Source of the DNA: Cynocephalus volans
Lineage: Eukaryota > Chordata > Mammalia > Dermoptera > Cynocephalidae
Assembly: GCF_027409185.1 (NCBI RefSeq)
Contig: NC_084467.1
Span: 89,722,501 to 89,786,500 of the forward strand
Length of the DNA: 64,000 nt
Direction of reading: 5' to 3'
Part shown: positions 1 through 10,179 of the stretch, one piece after another
Position numbering within the stretch: position 1 is the stretch's first letter
Layout: every line of letters starts with the position of its first letter
Position numbers and translations under genes: made by a program
The notes under the pieces: generated by a model
What the model saw: the letters and a program-made list of their open reading frames with translations, nothing else
What the model was told of the DNA's origin: nothing
The model's database searches: none

Positions 1-560
1 GCCTGAGACCTGGTCTTCATCCTTATGTCCTTTCACACAAACACTTCTGTTTTAAGGTAGCCAACTTGTGTGCTTTGACTTTTATAAATAGCTTTTTGTT
101 TAGGTCTTTGGCTCTAAACCCTGTCTCCAAACGGGGTTCTGCATTCTGCCTTGTTTTGTCAGTCTGCCTTCCAGAGGTTGGAAAACTGCTTATTTGAAGT
201 TAAGATACTCTACTAATTGCCTTGTGATCTCTGGAATCTACAGTGCCTGCTACAACATTTGTGAATTGTAGGTGCTCAATTAATTTTTTTAAAATAAGTA
301 AATACTTCTTTACAAAGCCTCATGGCTACTGCTGGTACTTGATGATCATTCTCTCCAGTGCCAGCTTCTATCCTGAGTTTTGTTTCATACTCCTTGTTGC
401 TGTTCTCCAAGAGCTTTATTTTGGTCTTCCTTAACACATTATAATGATCCTCCATCAGTCAAGCAACCTGTTAGGAGTATAAATATCTATTTCTGCTCTC
501 TGTTGAATATCATATTTTTCCAATTATTCTTAGCCTCATTTCTGTGCCTGGTCTTTTTTT
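1..560. other. no recognised feature
   Basis: AT-rich sequence with only short chance reading frames. A stretch near 235-280 ('cagtgcctgctacaac' followed by 'ggtgctcaatta') faintly recalls an L2 3' end but is too diverged to call. Confidence 0.4.
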
Positions 561-569
561 GGTAATTTT

Positions 570-1260
570 TGGGGAGATATAATTTCAATTTTAGAAAAGT
601 TTCAAGAATAGTACAAAAATTCCTATATACCTTTGCCCAGAATCACCATGTTTACATTTTTGTCCCATTAGCTTTGTGATTTCTTCTCTCCTCCTCCTTT
701 CTTTCTCTCTTTCTCCTCTCTCTCCTTATAATATTTCTTTTTAAACTATTTGAATGTAAGTTTCAGACATCATATCCATGACCTAAAAATACCTCAGCGT
801 ATAGTTCCTAAAAATCTAGAATATTCTCTTATACAACCACAGTACAATTTTCAAAATTAGGAAATTTAACATCGATACTGTACTGTTATTTAATCCACAG
901 TCCATAATCAAATATCATTAATTGCCCCAATAATGTCTATATTCAAATTTTGTTCATTCTGCCAATAATGTTTTTATGTGGGTCCAGAATCCAATGCAGG
1001 GTCATGAATTGTCTTTAATTGCATTTCTAATAGTCTTCTTTAATCTAGAATAATCCTCAGTCTATCTTTGTCTTTCATGATCCTGGCTATTTTGAAATGT
1101 ACAGGCTAGTCATTTTGTAGAATATATCTCGGTTTGTGCTTGTCAGACATTTCCTCATGATTAGATTTGGATTATATTTTTTCTCAATAACACAGAAATG
1201 ACACTGCATTCTTCTCATTGCATCTTATCAGACTGTCTTGATGTCAATTTGTCCGTAGAC
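570..1260. repeat. old L1M-type 3' region relic (probable)
   Basis: The run containing 'agaatagtacaaaaattcc', 'acaaccacagtacaatttt' and 'ttcctcatgattagattt' matches my memory of an ancient mammal-wide L1 3' region. It is strongly diverged, with no poly-A tail or target duplication visible. The subfamily and orientation are not certain. Confidence 0.45.
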
Positions 1261-1419
1261 TAAATATGTTAATTGTGTTGTTCAAATTTTCTATGTTTCT
1301 ACTGACTTATTTTTGTCTGTTTAATCTATCAATTACTGGAAGAAATGTATTAAATTTTTCATTTTGATAGTGAATTTATCCTTCTCCACTTGTAGTTGTG
1401 TCAGTTTTTGCTTTGTATA
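1260..1419 (-). repeat. old L1M fragment, left part
   Basis: On the minus strand this matches the L1 region whose complement reads 'ctatcaattactgga...ttttgcttt'. It continues after the Tigger and SINE insertions at about 2192, so both inserted into this L1. Confidence 0.6.
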
Positions 1420-2057
1420 TAGTTGATTTTCATTATTCTTAGGAGTTCTGTTCTACAATCTTGCTTTGAACACTGAGTTAGTGAATATTGACTCATTAAC
1501 CTGTAGAGAAATACGGAGGTTTCTGTGAGCCTCTGGTCACATTTCCTTCAACCCACCAGTACATAACCTTGTTTTATGTGTGTTTCTGTTTAAAGAGACT
1601 TCATTTAATATATATAGTTGATTCATTAACATTGAATTCATGGCCAACAGAATAACTCATCCTTGTTCTAAGCTACTTAACATATGTATTTTCTCTGTAA
1701 ATCTCATTGTAGTCTTGTCATGCGTATGAACAATAGACAGAATTTCAGCACTACACTTGGGGGCCATTGTAAACAGTAAAATCATCAAGAAAAAGCACAA
1801 AAATGTGAAAGACAGCACCAAACAGACCATGAAAATGACACTTGTTTATAGTAGGCAACCTGGAACAGGATGACAGAGTGTCACTTTCTTTATCCTTAGC
1901 TGGGAATGTGCACTTTGGGCAACTCAAATGTTCACTGTCTTTATCTGTGTGCAAATGACCATGAAGTTCTGTGAGTATTGCTTTTGGGGTTACAAATAAA
2001 TTTTAGTGAGCAGGAGAATTCACAAATGTGGAAACTGAAAATGATGAAGATTGACTG
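1420..2057 (-). mobile_element. Tigger-like (pogo/Tc1-mariner) DNA transposon, internally deleted
   Basis: The ends are diverged inverted repeats: the left starts 'tagttgattttcattattc' and the right end reads 'cagtcaatcttcatcat' when reverse-complemented. TA dinucleotides flank both ends (1418-1419 and 2058-2059), as expected for Tc1/mariner elements. Inside are stretches typical of the family, such as 'cataaccttgttttatgtg'. On the minus strand an ATG at 1767-1765 starts a frame beginning M-A-P-K, like the N-terminus of pogo-type transposases, but stops and indels follow. At about 640 bp it is far shorter than an autonomous Tigger (over 2 kb), so it is a dead, internally deleted copy. The exact subfamily was not assigned. 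Confidence 0.85.
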
Positions 2058-2063
2058 TATTTG

Positions 2064-2175
2064 TCAGCACCACGCTCAGCCAGTGAGCTAACCAGCCATC
2101 CCTATATAGGATCCGAACCCGCGGCCTTGGTGTTATCAGCACCACACTCTCCCGAGTGAGCCACGGGCTGGCTCT
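2064..2175 (-). mobile_element. CYN-type tRNA-Ile-derived SINE, tailless
   Basis: On the minus strand it reads as two tRNA-Ile-like halves joined by 'cctatatagg', with a B-box-like 'cgggttcggatcc'. A perfect 16-bp TSD, 'agattgactgtatttg', flanks it at 2048-2063 and 2176-2191. The 3' end (left side) passes directly from the tRNA-like sequence into the duplication without any A-tract. The left duplication overlaps the end of the Tigger element, so the SINE is younger. The family name is from memory. Confidence 0.9.
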
Positions 2176-2191
2176 AGATTGACTGTATTTG

Positions 2192-2830
2192 AAGCTTTTA
2201 ATAGGTACATGTAAATTTAGAATTATTTCTTCACTGTGAATTTAACCTTTTATAAATAAGAGGTCAGTATCTTATATCTAGTAATATTTGCCTTAAAGTT
2301 TATTATATTTGATATGAATTCTGCTATATCAGTTTTTTTTTTATTAGCATATGCCAATCTTTTTAAATTCAACTCTCCTATGTCCTTATTTTTTTTACTG
2401 TGGTAAAAACAGATAAAACTGTATACAGCACAAAAATGTGAAACACTTTGAAAATTTGAGTGTCATCCTTATGCACAGGCCATGATAATATTCTCTGTAT
2501 CATTCCAGTTTTAGTATGTGCTGCCCAGGCGAGCGCTGTACCTATGTTTTAATTTCGTGTTTTATAAACAGCTTTTGGATGGATTTTTTTAAAAAAACAA
2601 CAATCTGAGAGAAAAAAAAAACCCTTCAGTTCTTTAACTGAAAATTATAGTTCCTTTATATTTGTTGTCATTATTAAATATTTGGATTCATTTCTACACT
2701 TTTATTTTGTGCTTTCTTTTTTCCCCCTTTTTACTATATTTCATTTCTTTTGGTCTTTATTTATATTGATGAATCTTTTCTAGTCTTCTTATTCTATTTT
2801 TTTTTCCTTTAACTGTGGATAGATAGTATT
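2192..2830 (-). repeat. old L1M fragment, right part, interrupted by a U6 pseudogene
   Basis: Minus-strand old L1 sequence resumes after the SINE ('tttaaccttttataaataag', then further AT-rich L1-like sequence). The U6 copy at 2432-2536 interrupts it. Heavily diverged, no frame kept. Confidence 0.55.
2432..2536 (-). pseudogene. U6 snRNA retropseudogene
   Basis: The reverse complement follows U6 snRNA over its whole length: a 5' 'gcgctcgcctgggcagcaca', the central 'gatacagagaa' region, and the 3' end. It has about 15-20 differences, including changes in the 5' stem and in the ACAGAGA neighbourhood. No snRNA-type promoter (PSE or TATA) is evident upstream at 2540-2610, and it lies inside an old L1. 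A non-functional retrocopy is therefore most likely; U6 copies of this kind are common in mammals. Confidence 0.92.
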
Positions 2831-3689
2831 TTAGCATGACTCAATTTGTCGAATATTCATAAGGCCAATCAGATATATGTTTTATCTTGGATCAATTTAG
2901 AGACTATGTCCATTTATTTTCTTGCAATAGTTACTCAAGATATTTTAACATGTGTATTTTATTGAGGGAAGATAGAACAGGACCAGGCATCAACGTTTGA
3001 ACACTACTCATATTTGAATTCTTACTTCTATAGAAATTTACTTTACTATTTTTGGAAGAAGAGCCTAATGATTATTTTTCTGTTTGGGGTAAATGATCAG
3101 CTGTCCTCTGTGCTCTGTTAAAGAGGTGGGTAGTAGTTGACTATTGCACTTACTTCACATGCAGACTTTGAAGGAATCCTCCTTGTTTCCAGCTGTTCTT
3201 TCATTGTTCTTGGAAGCTCTGAGCACAGATATTTTCTAGGCTCTGATAAGCAGAGTGTCTCCTTCCTGCATTGCAGTTCCTTGATGCCACGTTCTGGATT
3301 ACAACTTTGCCCAAGCTGTGTCATCTGTTAACATATCTCTCTCTCTTTACTTCTCTCAGTTTTCTTTTCTTCACTATAATAGGTTGATTACTTTCTTTTT
3401 TTTGGTAATTCTATGTTTTAACAGAGCTAAACAGTGCCTTAGGCTTCAGTCTTAAATGAAGACTGGATATTTATTGAAAATAAACTTTATTGTTTATTTA
3501 TCTAAGTAAAAAAGTAATAAGATACATATTAGTAAACTCAGACTGTAGAGAATTTATGGAGGACTTTAAAAATCCACCCACAATCTTGTAACCTCGAGAT
3601 AACCATTGTCAATATTTGTGTATTTCTCTTGTATTTCTATAATATGTATTTCAAGGTGTCTGAGGTGAGCCAGAGCTTAGATTCTGAGA
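2831..3689. other. no recognised feature
   Basis: Unrecognised AT-rich sequence. Overlapping opposite-strand frames near 3118-3331 are short and lack recognisable motifs. Part of 3480-3660 may be an ancient repeat, but I cannot name it. Confidence 0.4.
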
Positions 3690-3910
3690 ATAAATTGACA
3701 TGTGTACTGACTAGTTTAAAGTATTAGTTTCACCAATAACAAGGTGTGTGGCCTGGGGCAAGTTTCTTAATCATTCTAGCCTCTGTTTCCTCTCCCATAC
3801 AATGGAAATAACATTTCATTGAACTATTATGAGAGATAAATGAATAAACACATGTAAAATGCTTAGATGAGCATCAGGCACAAAGTAAATACTGCATAAA
3901 TGTTAATAAT
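3690..3910 (+). repeat. MIR SINE
   Basis: Shows the MIR order: 'gtgtggcctggggcaagttt', 'ctgtttcctctcccatacaa', then 'atgcttagatgagcatcagg' and 'gtaaatactgcataaatgtt'. Only the core and 3' half are clear. Confidence 0.85.
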
Positions 3911-4264
3911 TTTGACCCCTTTTATCCATGTGGTTGCAAATGGGAGCTTCCATATTATATGGACCTTGCCTACCTGGTCATAGTGATTGGTTTAGGCATG
4001 AACACTTGAACTCATGGGGTATCATTAAGGGGTTGTTGATTTGAGAGAGTAAACTGACTCGAAGAGGTTAAGAGAAAGAGTTCATCTGTGCTTAAAAACC
4101 TGTCTCCAGTTCTTGGATACCCTTTGTAGTTCTGTATCTTATATTTTTATAGCTCTGTTAGCTAAACCAAATCCTTCTTTTACTTATGCTACTCCAAATT
4201 TAGAATATTTTCAAGGAGTCAAACCAATGAGTCTTCAGGAACACACTTATTTTCCTGGATATTA
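3911..4264. other. no recognised feature
   Basis: Unrecognised sequence with no motif or repeat I can support. Confidence 0.4.
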
Positions 4265-4500
4265 ATATTATAGGGACACACATTTATTTAACAAATACTT
4301 CTACCACAAACATTCAGAACTTTACACATATACACCCATTTTATTGTTACCACAGTCCTATGTGATAGGTAGTATTATCTTAATTTAATATCTGAGGGTA
4401 CTGTGACACAGAGAGGTTAAGAAAATTTATTCTAAACCAGGTAGTCTGGCTGAAGAATGCATGTTCTTAGCTGCTATGCCATGTTGACATGCCCCAGTTA
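4265..4500 (-). repeat. MIR SINE
   Basis: Reads as an inverted MIR: 'tatgtgataggtagtattat', 'cacagagaggttaagaaaat', and 'cttagctgctatgcca' at the tRNA-derived end. Confidence 0.8.
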
Positions 4501-4614
4501 CTTGGACTATATACATCGATTTGCAGTATGCAAAGAGGATATAGTTTCCTTTGGTAGAATTAATACACCAGAAAACCTTATTATGAACCAACATCGCCCC
4601 CTTACTATATCTCC

Positions 4615-4617
4615 ATT

Positions 4618-4649
<32 letters not shown>

Positions 4650-4672
4650 CACCCCCACATACACACACATAA
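4615..4672. repeat. (CT)n/(CA)n microsatellite
   Basis: A pyrimidine run of mostly CT repeats followed by a short C-rich and CA stretch. Confidence 0.95.
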
Positions 4673-5608
4673 AGTAGAGATGAATAACTAAATTAGCTTA
4701 ATCCAATAAAATCATTCTTATCTTACATTTTTATCTAATATCTAATTAGTGCTTTTATTTCCTCTCCTTGCCCAACTCCTCCTCCAGGGGCCATCTGATT
4801 GTATAAGGGAGTTTTCTCCGCAAAAGACTCTGTCTCAGAAGTGAGTGCAGAAAGAAAGAAGCTCTCTGTGTGTTTCCTTTCCTGCCTGAGTGGATGATGG
4901 TAGGTGCAGCTCCCTGTCAGGCCAGATTTGTTGTGATGTGGTTTCAAAGCTGATCCATGACTTCTCCAACCTAGGTTTTACCTTTCCTCTACTTCCATGA
5001 GGAAATAATCTCCTTGTGCTGGGGGACATTGTTTATGAAGGAAAAGACAATATGTTGTAAAATATTATCACCCTAACTTAATATGACCATTCCAGTATTC
5101 CTTGGATATACTTTCCTCTAAAGTGTTTCATTCACCCTTCAATTTTTCCAATTTTCTCTGTCAGTTTTAGTAATTTTCTAATAAGAAAAATATAGGTTTA
5201 TTTTGTTTAAAATTCAGTGTCAGACTTTTCTTTTTTAATCGGTGTGTTTCATTGCCAGTGTGTATGTGTTCTCCGTTAATTTTGCCTGTTATTTGGTGAG
5301 ATATTTTGATTTGTAACTTAGGTATTTATAAGCTCAAAATGATTATTTTGTTATACTTTGATTATTCACTCTTTTTCTATTTTTCTTGCTTTTTCCTTGG
5401 GAGCCTCTATGTTTGTTTGACTGGCTCTCTATTCTTAGTTCCTTATGTGTATCCTGTTCTTACTCATTTTAATACCTTTGTTCTTTGCCACTCCTTTTGA
5501 AAGCGTTCTCCAAAATTTTTCTCCATGAGACCCATTTCATGATTTGTGGTGACTCTCCTGCTCTTTTAGCCATCTTGGTGGGCTTTAATTATGCACTAGA
5601 GTTTAGAT
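4673..5608. other. no recognised feature
   Basis: Unrecognised. The segment 4740-5030 has somewhat higher GC and complexity with overlapping minus-strand frames of 64-70 codons. It shows no clear splice context or motif, so I do not call an exon. Confidence 0.4.
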
Positions 5609-5622
5609 CTTGAGGTATTTTT

Positions 5623-5734
5623 TTTTTCTGTTTTTGTTTGTTTGTTTGTTTTTATCGGAAGCTGGCCAGTACAGGGATTGAACCCTGGACATTGGTGTTA
5701 TCAGCACCATGCTCTAACCAACTGAGCTACCAGC
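5623..5734 (-). mobile_element. tRNA-Ile-derived SINE, monomer, with oligo(T/G) tail
   Basis: The reverse complement is a single tRNA-Ile-like unit: 'ggtagctcagttggttagag' is the A-box region and 'gggttcaatccc' the B box. It ends in an A-rich tail, seen here as a T run with (TTTG)n. A near-perfect 14-bp TSD, 'cttgaggtattttt' at 5609-5622 and 'cttgaggcattttt' at 5735-5748, brackets it. It resembles the monomeric CYN form. Confidence 0.88.
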
Positions 5735-5748
5735 CTTGAGGCATTTTT

Positions 5749-7069
5749 CCAAGTGCTGTCAGATCATTTTGTATCTCTGTTGCCATGATAGGCCATTTCT
5801 CTTTTGTTATAAACAGACCATACTCTCTTGAGCATCTTTCAAATCTTTCTTCTCAGGGAAAACTATTCTCAGTGGTAAGACTTCTTCTAAGCCTTCATAG
5901 CCAAGGCTCCTTTCCTTGATTGTAGATATCTTTGCAGAAATCTCATGACCTTGCCTCTCCATCCACTCACTCTTGAATGAAAATCTTTCATTTTCCAGCT
6001 TGTGGTTAGGTGAGGAATGTAGTGTCCTTAACCTCTTTCAGTGTCCATCTGCATGCTGGCAACAAGCCCTGAAAGACACTTTTGCATTTTCAGCCCTTAG
6101 CTCTATTTGTCAAGCCCCATGGCCATTCATACACTTAGGCCAACTGGAGGACTCATCTTGGCTTCAGTTGTTAGTATCTTTGTCTTGGTAAGTGAGTCAT
6201 ACTCATGAGCAGTTCTGCCTTAAAAGTAAGGAATGTGGCAGGCTCTACCCTGCAGTAATGTTATCATTGCTTCTATCTCTGCTTCCAATACTTTTCCTTA
6301 CATTACTCAACAGTCCTGCATGCACTGTGCACAACCTACAGTTCTACTTACTGTCATTGTATAGTGGAAGTTTTAGTCTCTGTATGGCTTTGAAAATGAA
6401 GGATCTGATGGGGAAGTAGCTGAGAGGAGGACAGGATTCCGGGTTGAGTGGCTCATAACTAATGCAGTTGAGCTAGGTCATTTTTATGGTTAATGTAACC
6501 CTTGCATCCCAGAATTAGTGGTATATGGCTGGAGTTAGTAAAAGTATTTTATCTAACATTTTAAAGGCCTTCTATATCCTAAATATATTTGTGGAATATA
6601 TTTGCAGTTCCTTGATTCTTAATCCATTTCCATTGAATATTATCATCAAATAAAGGAGTATGGCATTCCCAAAGCTTTTATTTATAAATAAATAAAAATG
6701 CCTTACTTCTACTCTGATAACCTACTAAGCTGGGAGACTTGTCATCTCACCTTTATGCCCAATATGATTCTATATATACTCATATTTAGACCATCTCCTT
6801 CCTGAAAGATATGAGACCCACAGTGTGAGAGAATGTGTTTAGAGAACAATTGGATATATAGAGTTAGCAAATCTATTGTTTGGTGAACTTATCTACCAAT
6901 CCATCTGTTTATCTATCGATCTATCTACCATCTAATATCAGAAGTTTCAATGACCTTTTCATTTGAATGGAGGAGCATGTGAAAAAGGAGAAAAACCAAC
7001 CATCACATCACATTCCATCATGGTAGGAAAAAGACTAGATGTTTGGCATTACTGTAAGTGTGGAGAATG
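5749..7069. other. no recognised feature
   Basis: Unrecognised. A short stretch near 6480-6550 slightly recalls L1 RT-domain sequence, and 6890-6945 has degenerate (ATCT)n. The plus-strand frames at 5973-6191 and 6192-6419 carry no recognisable domain. Confidence 0.4.
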
Positions 7070-7500
7070 GAGTAATGGGAGCTGAATTGGCTTAGGCAGG
7101 ATGAAACCAGACTTGCTAAGCTAGCGTTTAGACTTTACCCTGTTGGCAGTGTGGTAATAGTGAAGTCATTAAGCACCAGAGTTACATAGTCCAGATTTTT
7201 ATTTAGGTATTTGTTAACTGAGGCAGCCACTGGTGAGCTGAGAAGTGGAGGGACCACAGGCAGGGATATCAGCTTGAGAACTATTATAACTGAGGTGAGA
7301 GTTTTTGTGAGCCCACATTAAGACAATGGTGACATGGAGGTTGGAGAACAGGAGAGGTGAAAGATTTGAGAAATACTTAGCTGACAGAACAAACAGACGA
7401 TGGGTTTGATGTGGTAGAAAGAGAAAGAAAAGAACAGTTGAGGATCATACTGAGAATAATTGGGTAGGTGTTAATTTCTCACTGCATTAAGACACATGGA
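7070..7500 (-). repeat. L2 LINE relic
   Basis: Antisense L2 3' region: 'agtcattaagcaccagagtt', 'ggcagccactggtgagctga' and 'gacgatgggtttgatgtggt' follow the order known from many mammalian L2 copies. Strongly diverged. Confidence 0.6.
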
Positions 7501-7564
7501 AGGGGCAGCATGTATCATGTAACATTCTAAATTTGGGTATCCAAGAGACAGCCAGACAAAAGAG

Positions 7565-7830
7565 AATTAACATTTATTAACCACCTGCTACGCACTAGGT
7601 ATCATGCTGGAAACTACACATATTGTTTCGTTTTATCCTCCTAACACCACCATGAAATTTAATAATTATATTTCATAATAAGGATCCTGCCTTCCGTCTA
7701 TCTTAGTTAATTAAGTTGCCAAATTGTCCTTGATAATAGCAAATTCCCAAGACTGATGTAGCGGGTTCCAGATCTGAACTCAGATCTGTCTGTCTCTAAA
7801 ATTCACACACTTCCATTGATGAGAGGTGTT
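7565..7830 (-). repeat. MIR SINE
   Basis: Inverted MIR beginning 'aacatttattaaccacctgc', then 'cactaggtatcatgctgga', ending in the diverged tRNA-related part near 7760-7810. Its right part is the template arm of the inverted duplication described at 7727-8314. Confidence 0.75.
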
Positions 7831-8314
7831 GACCATGGGATTGCAGGGAGCAGGCAATGTAAATCCTTGGGGGCCAGAGTACCTGGGTTCATATCCCTCC
7901 TCTGCCGGTTTTAAGCTATGTGGCCCAAGGCAAGTCCTTAAACACTCTGTGCCTCATTATCTACTTTGATAAAAAGAGGAAACAATGGTATATACCTCAT
8001 AAGTTGGTTGTGAAGTTTAAATGACGTGTGTGTATCATGTATATATTATGTATTTGTATATGAATAAGTGCATATCATGCACATATATACATATTACTCT
8101 AAAGCTGTTTCTGGTATGTGTTAGCCCTAGGTAGGTGTCTGATAATAATATTTAATAATAATATTAATTATTAAATAGTTAATAATAAATAATTAATAAT
8201 TTTAGAGACAGATCTGAGTTCAGATCTGGACCCTGCTACATCAATCTTGGGAATTTGCTATTGTCAAGGAGAGATTAAAGTCTAATAATTAATATTATTA
8301 TTAAATATTATTAT
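7727..8314. repeat. complex inverted duplication
   Basis: Two nested inverted repeats. Arm B at 7727-7803 recurs as its reverse complement at 8198-8270. The match is near-perfect: a four-base 'tctg' length difference plus a few substitutions over about 75 bp. Arm A is an exact 31-bp inverted repeat, 8142-8172 against 8284-8314, made of AT-only sequence and enclosing the second B arm. The identity is far above that of the host MIR copies, so a later local event such as a fold-back template switch is the likely cause. Confidence 0.85.
7835..8140 (+). repeat. MIR SINE
   Basis: Direct MIR: 'gggttcatatccctcctctg', 'aagctatgtggcccaaggca', 'tgtgcctcattatctac', then 'tataccteat'-like core (here 'tatacctcataagttggttg'). 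Its 3' end runs into AT-rich sequence. Confidence 0.85.
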
Positions 8315-8329
8315 AATATTACTCATGTT

Positions 8330-8999
8330 ATGACATTCTCTTAAAGAGTGGGAGATATAGGTACAGAGGCCAGGAAGAAAAGTTAGAGATCAAACATTAC
8401 AATGTAAGTCATAATTACAATCACTGAATTAGAAGGATGCTATGTTCTTTTCAGCTTTAAAAAATATTTTGAATAAATAAAAATCTGACTTTCTGGAAGA
8501 AAGCTTTCTTTTGTAAAATGAGATTGTATTTATAATAAAATATAATATAATTTCTCCAAAGTATATACTTCAGAAGTCTTCACCTGTGCTTTTCTTTTAA
8601 TATGTTAAAATTCCATTTGGTGTCTTTGATAAAGTAAGTCTATCTAGTTTTCGAGAAACACTTTTGGGACTTTAGTGAAGAAGAAACAAAGCAGCTTTCA
8701 TATGTAACTGTAAAGCACAAAGCAATCTTCTTCAAAGTAATGCAATAAGAGATCCACAGAAGTCCTGATGGATTCAAGCTCTAATTCTTGCACAGTATTT
8801 CCAAAGAAAATCATGATAAAGGGAAAGTGTGAGCACCATAGGTATAGAAAACTGGGATTTGCTGTCAAAATCATCTTATGTGAGATTTGGAACTGGGAAG
8901 CTTCTTAATTATCCCAGAAATTCTAAACCTCTGCCCAAGATGTTTTTATGAAAATCATATAAATTCTTCTTCTTGTCAACTTATTCACTGATTTGTCAC
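8330..8999. other. no recognised feature
   Basis: Unrecognised AT-rich sequence without repeats or frames of note. Confidence 0.4.
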
Positions 9000-9345
9000 A
9001 TAATTCTTAATCACCATTTAGGCCGCAGGTACTGTGTTATGGGCTGAGATGCAAGGCTGAGTAAGAGACAGTTCTCTGAGACAAGCAATTTACAGTCACA
9101 TGAGAGGGACAGACATGAAATGGATTAATAAGCAGAGAGTATTGTAGAAAGTGAAGTAGACAAATGCTATCTGTGGGAAAGAAGTCTTCCTGAAGGAAAT
9201 GATACTTTAGTGGAATCTTTAAGGGTAAATGGGGTTAACCAGGTGGAATGGAGCAGAGAAAGTAAAATGTTCTAGTGGTGGAAGACTGCATGAATAAAGT
9301 CGTACAGGTGAGGTATGGCCTGGTATAAACTCTTACCTAGCCTTT
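9000..9345 (-). repeat. L2 LINE relic
   Basis: Antisense L2: 'actgtgttatgggctgagat', 'agtcttcctgaaggaaatga' and 'gtggaatggagcagagaaag' follow the L2 3' region order. Diverged. Confidence 0.6.
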
Positions 9346-10086
9346 CAGTGTTGCTGTAGCATAGAGGGCATGGCTATGTTCTTGGAGAAAGTCTAAGGCC
9401 ATCAAACAGATTAGCCTTAGAGAAGAGGGAGGCAGCAAACAGGAACTTTTGAGGACTATTTACTCTTTCAATGAAGAAGAATTTCTTAGCTAGACATGAA
9501 ATCCAGAAAAAAAAAGATTGAGAAACTTAACCACATGATTTTTTAAAAAAAGATTCTATTTGGCAAACAACATAAAGGCACATGCAAGTGACAGATAAAG
9601 ATCTAAACTCAATATATATAGTGCTGTTATAAATTAGTAAGAAATATCATTGCAAAAGAGCATATTTTTCCTGCATTTGGCAGAAAGGGGTCTTTTCCTT
9701 CTGAAAACTCAGAACCTAAAGGAGACATTTTTGCTTGAGCTGAATCTTCTCTCTTGCCTGTCAGCGGTTGCCCTATGTCAGCTGGTTAAGATGATAAACA
9801 CAATGAGCTCCCAAACCCATTAGAGAAGGCAGACATAGTGGGAGACTACTTATTTCTTAGCTTATGTCACCCTCTAAGCTATGTGATATGTGTAGGATGA
9901 CGTATAGGGTGACTATACATTTAAATAATATCAACCATGGATGTATTAACTAAGAGATATGTATTGGTTGATGAAAAGGGTAATTATACATTTAATCATA
10001 GGAATTAGTAATTATATTTCTAACCTGGAGAGACCCCTTATAGAACAACAATAACATTACCCTCATAGGACTAGTTTTTCTTCTTT
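9346..10086. other. no recognised feature
   Basis: Unrecognised; no frame or repeat that I can support. Confidence 0.4.
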
Positions 10087-10095
10087 AGTAAAAAT

Positions 10096-10128
<33 letters not shown>

Positions 10129-10178
10129 CACATATATACGTATGTGTGTGTGTGTGTGTGTGTGTATGTATATATATA
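10087..10178. repeat. compound (CA)n-(TA)n-(TG)n tract
   Basis: A CA run, an alternating TA/CA centre around 'atatacgtatg', then a TG run and a final TA run. The order makes an imperfect palindrome of alternating purine and pyrimidine, so it can fold as a hairpin or cruciform and favours Z-DNA. Confidence 0.95.
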
Positions 10179-10179
10179 A

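Noticed and set aside
2432..2536. Functional U6 snRNA gene
   Set aside because: Too many changes, including the 5' stem, and no PSE/TATA promoter upstream; it lies inside an old L1.
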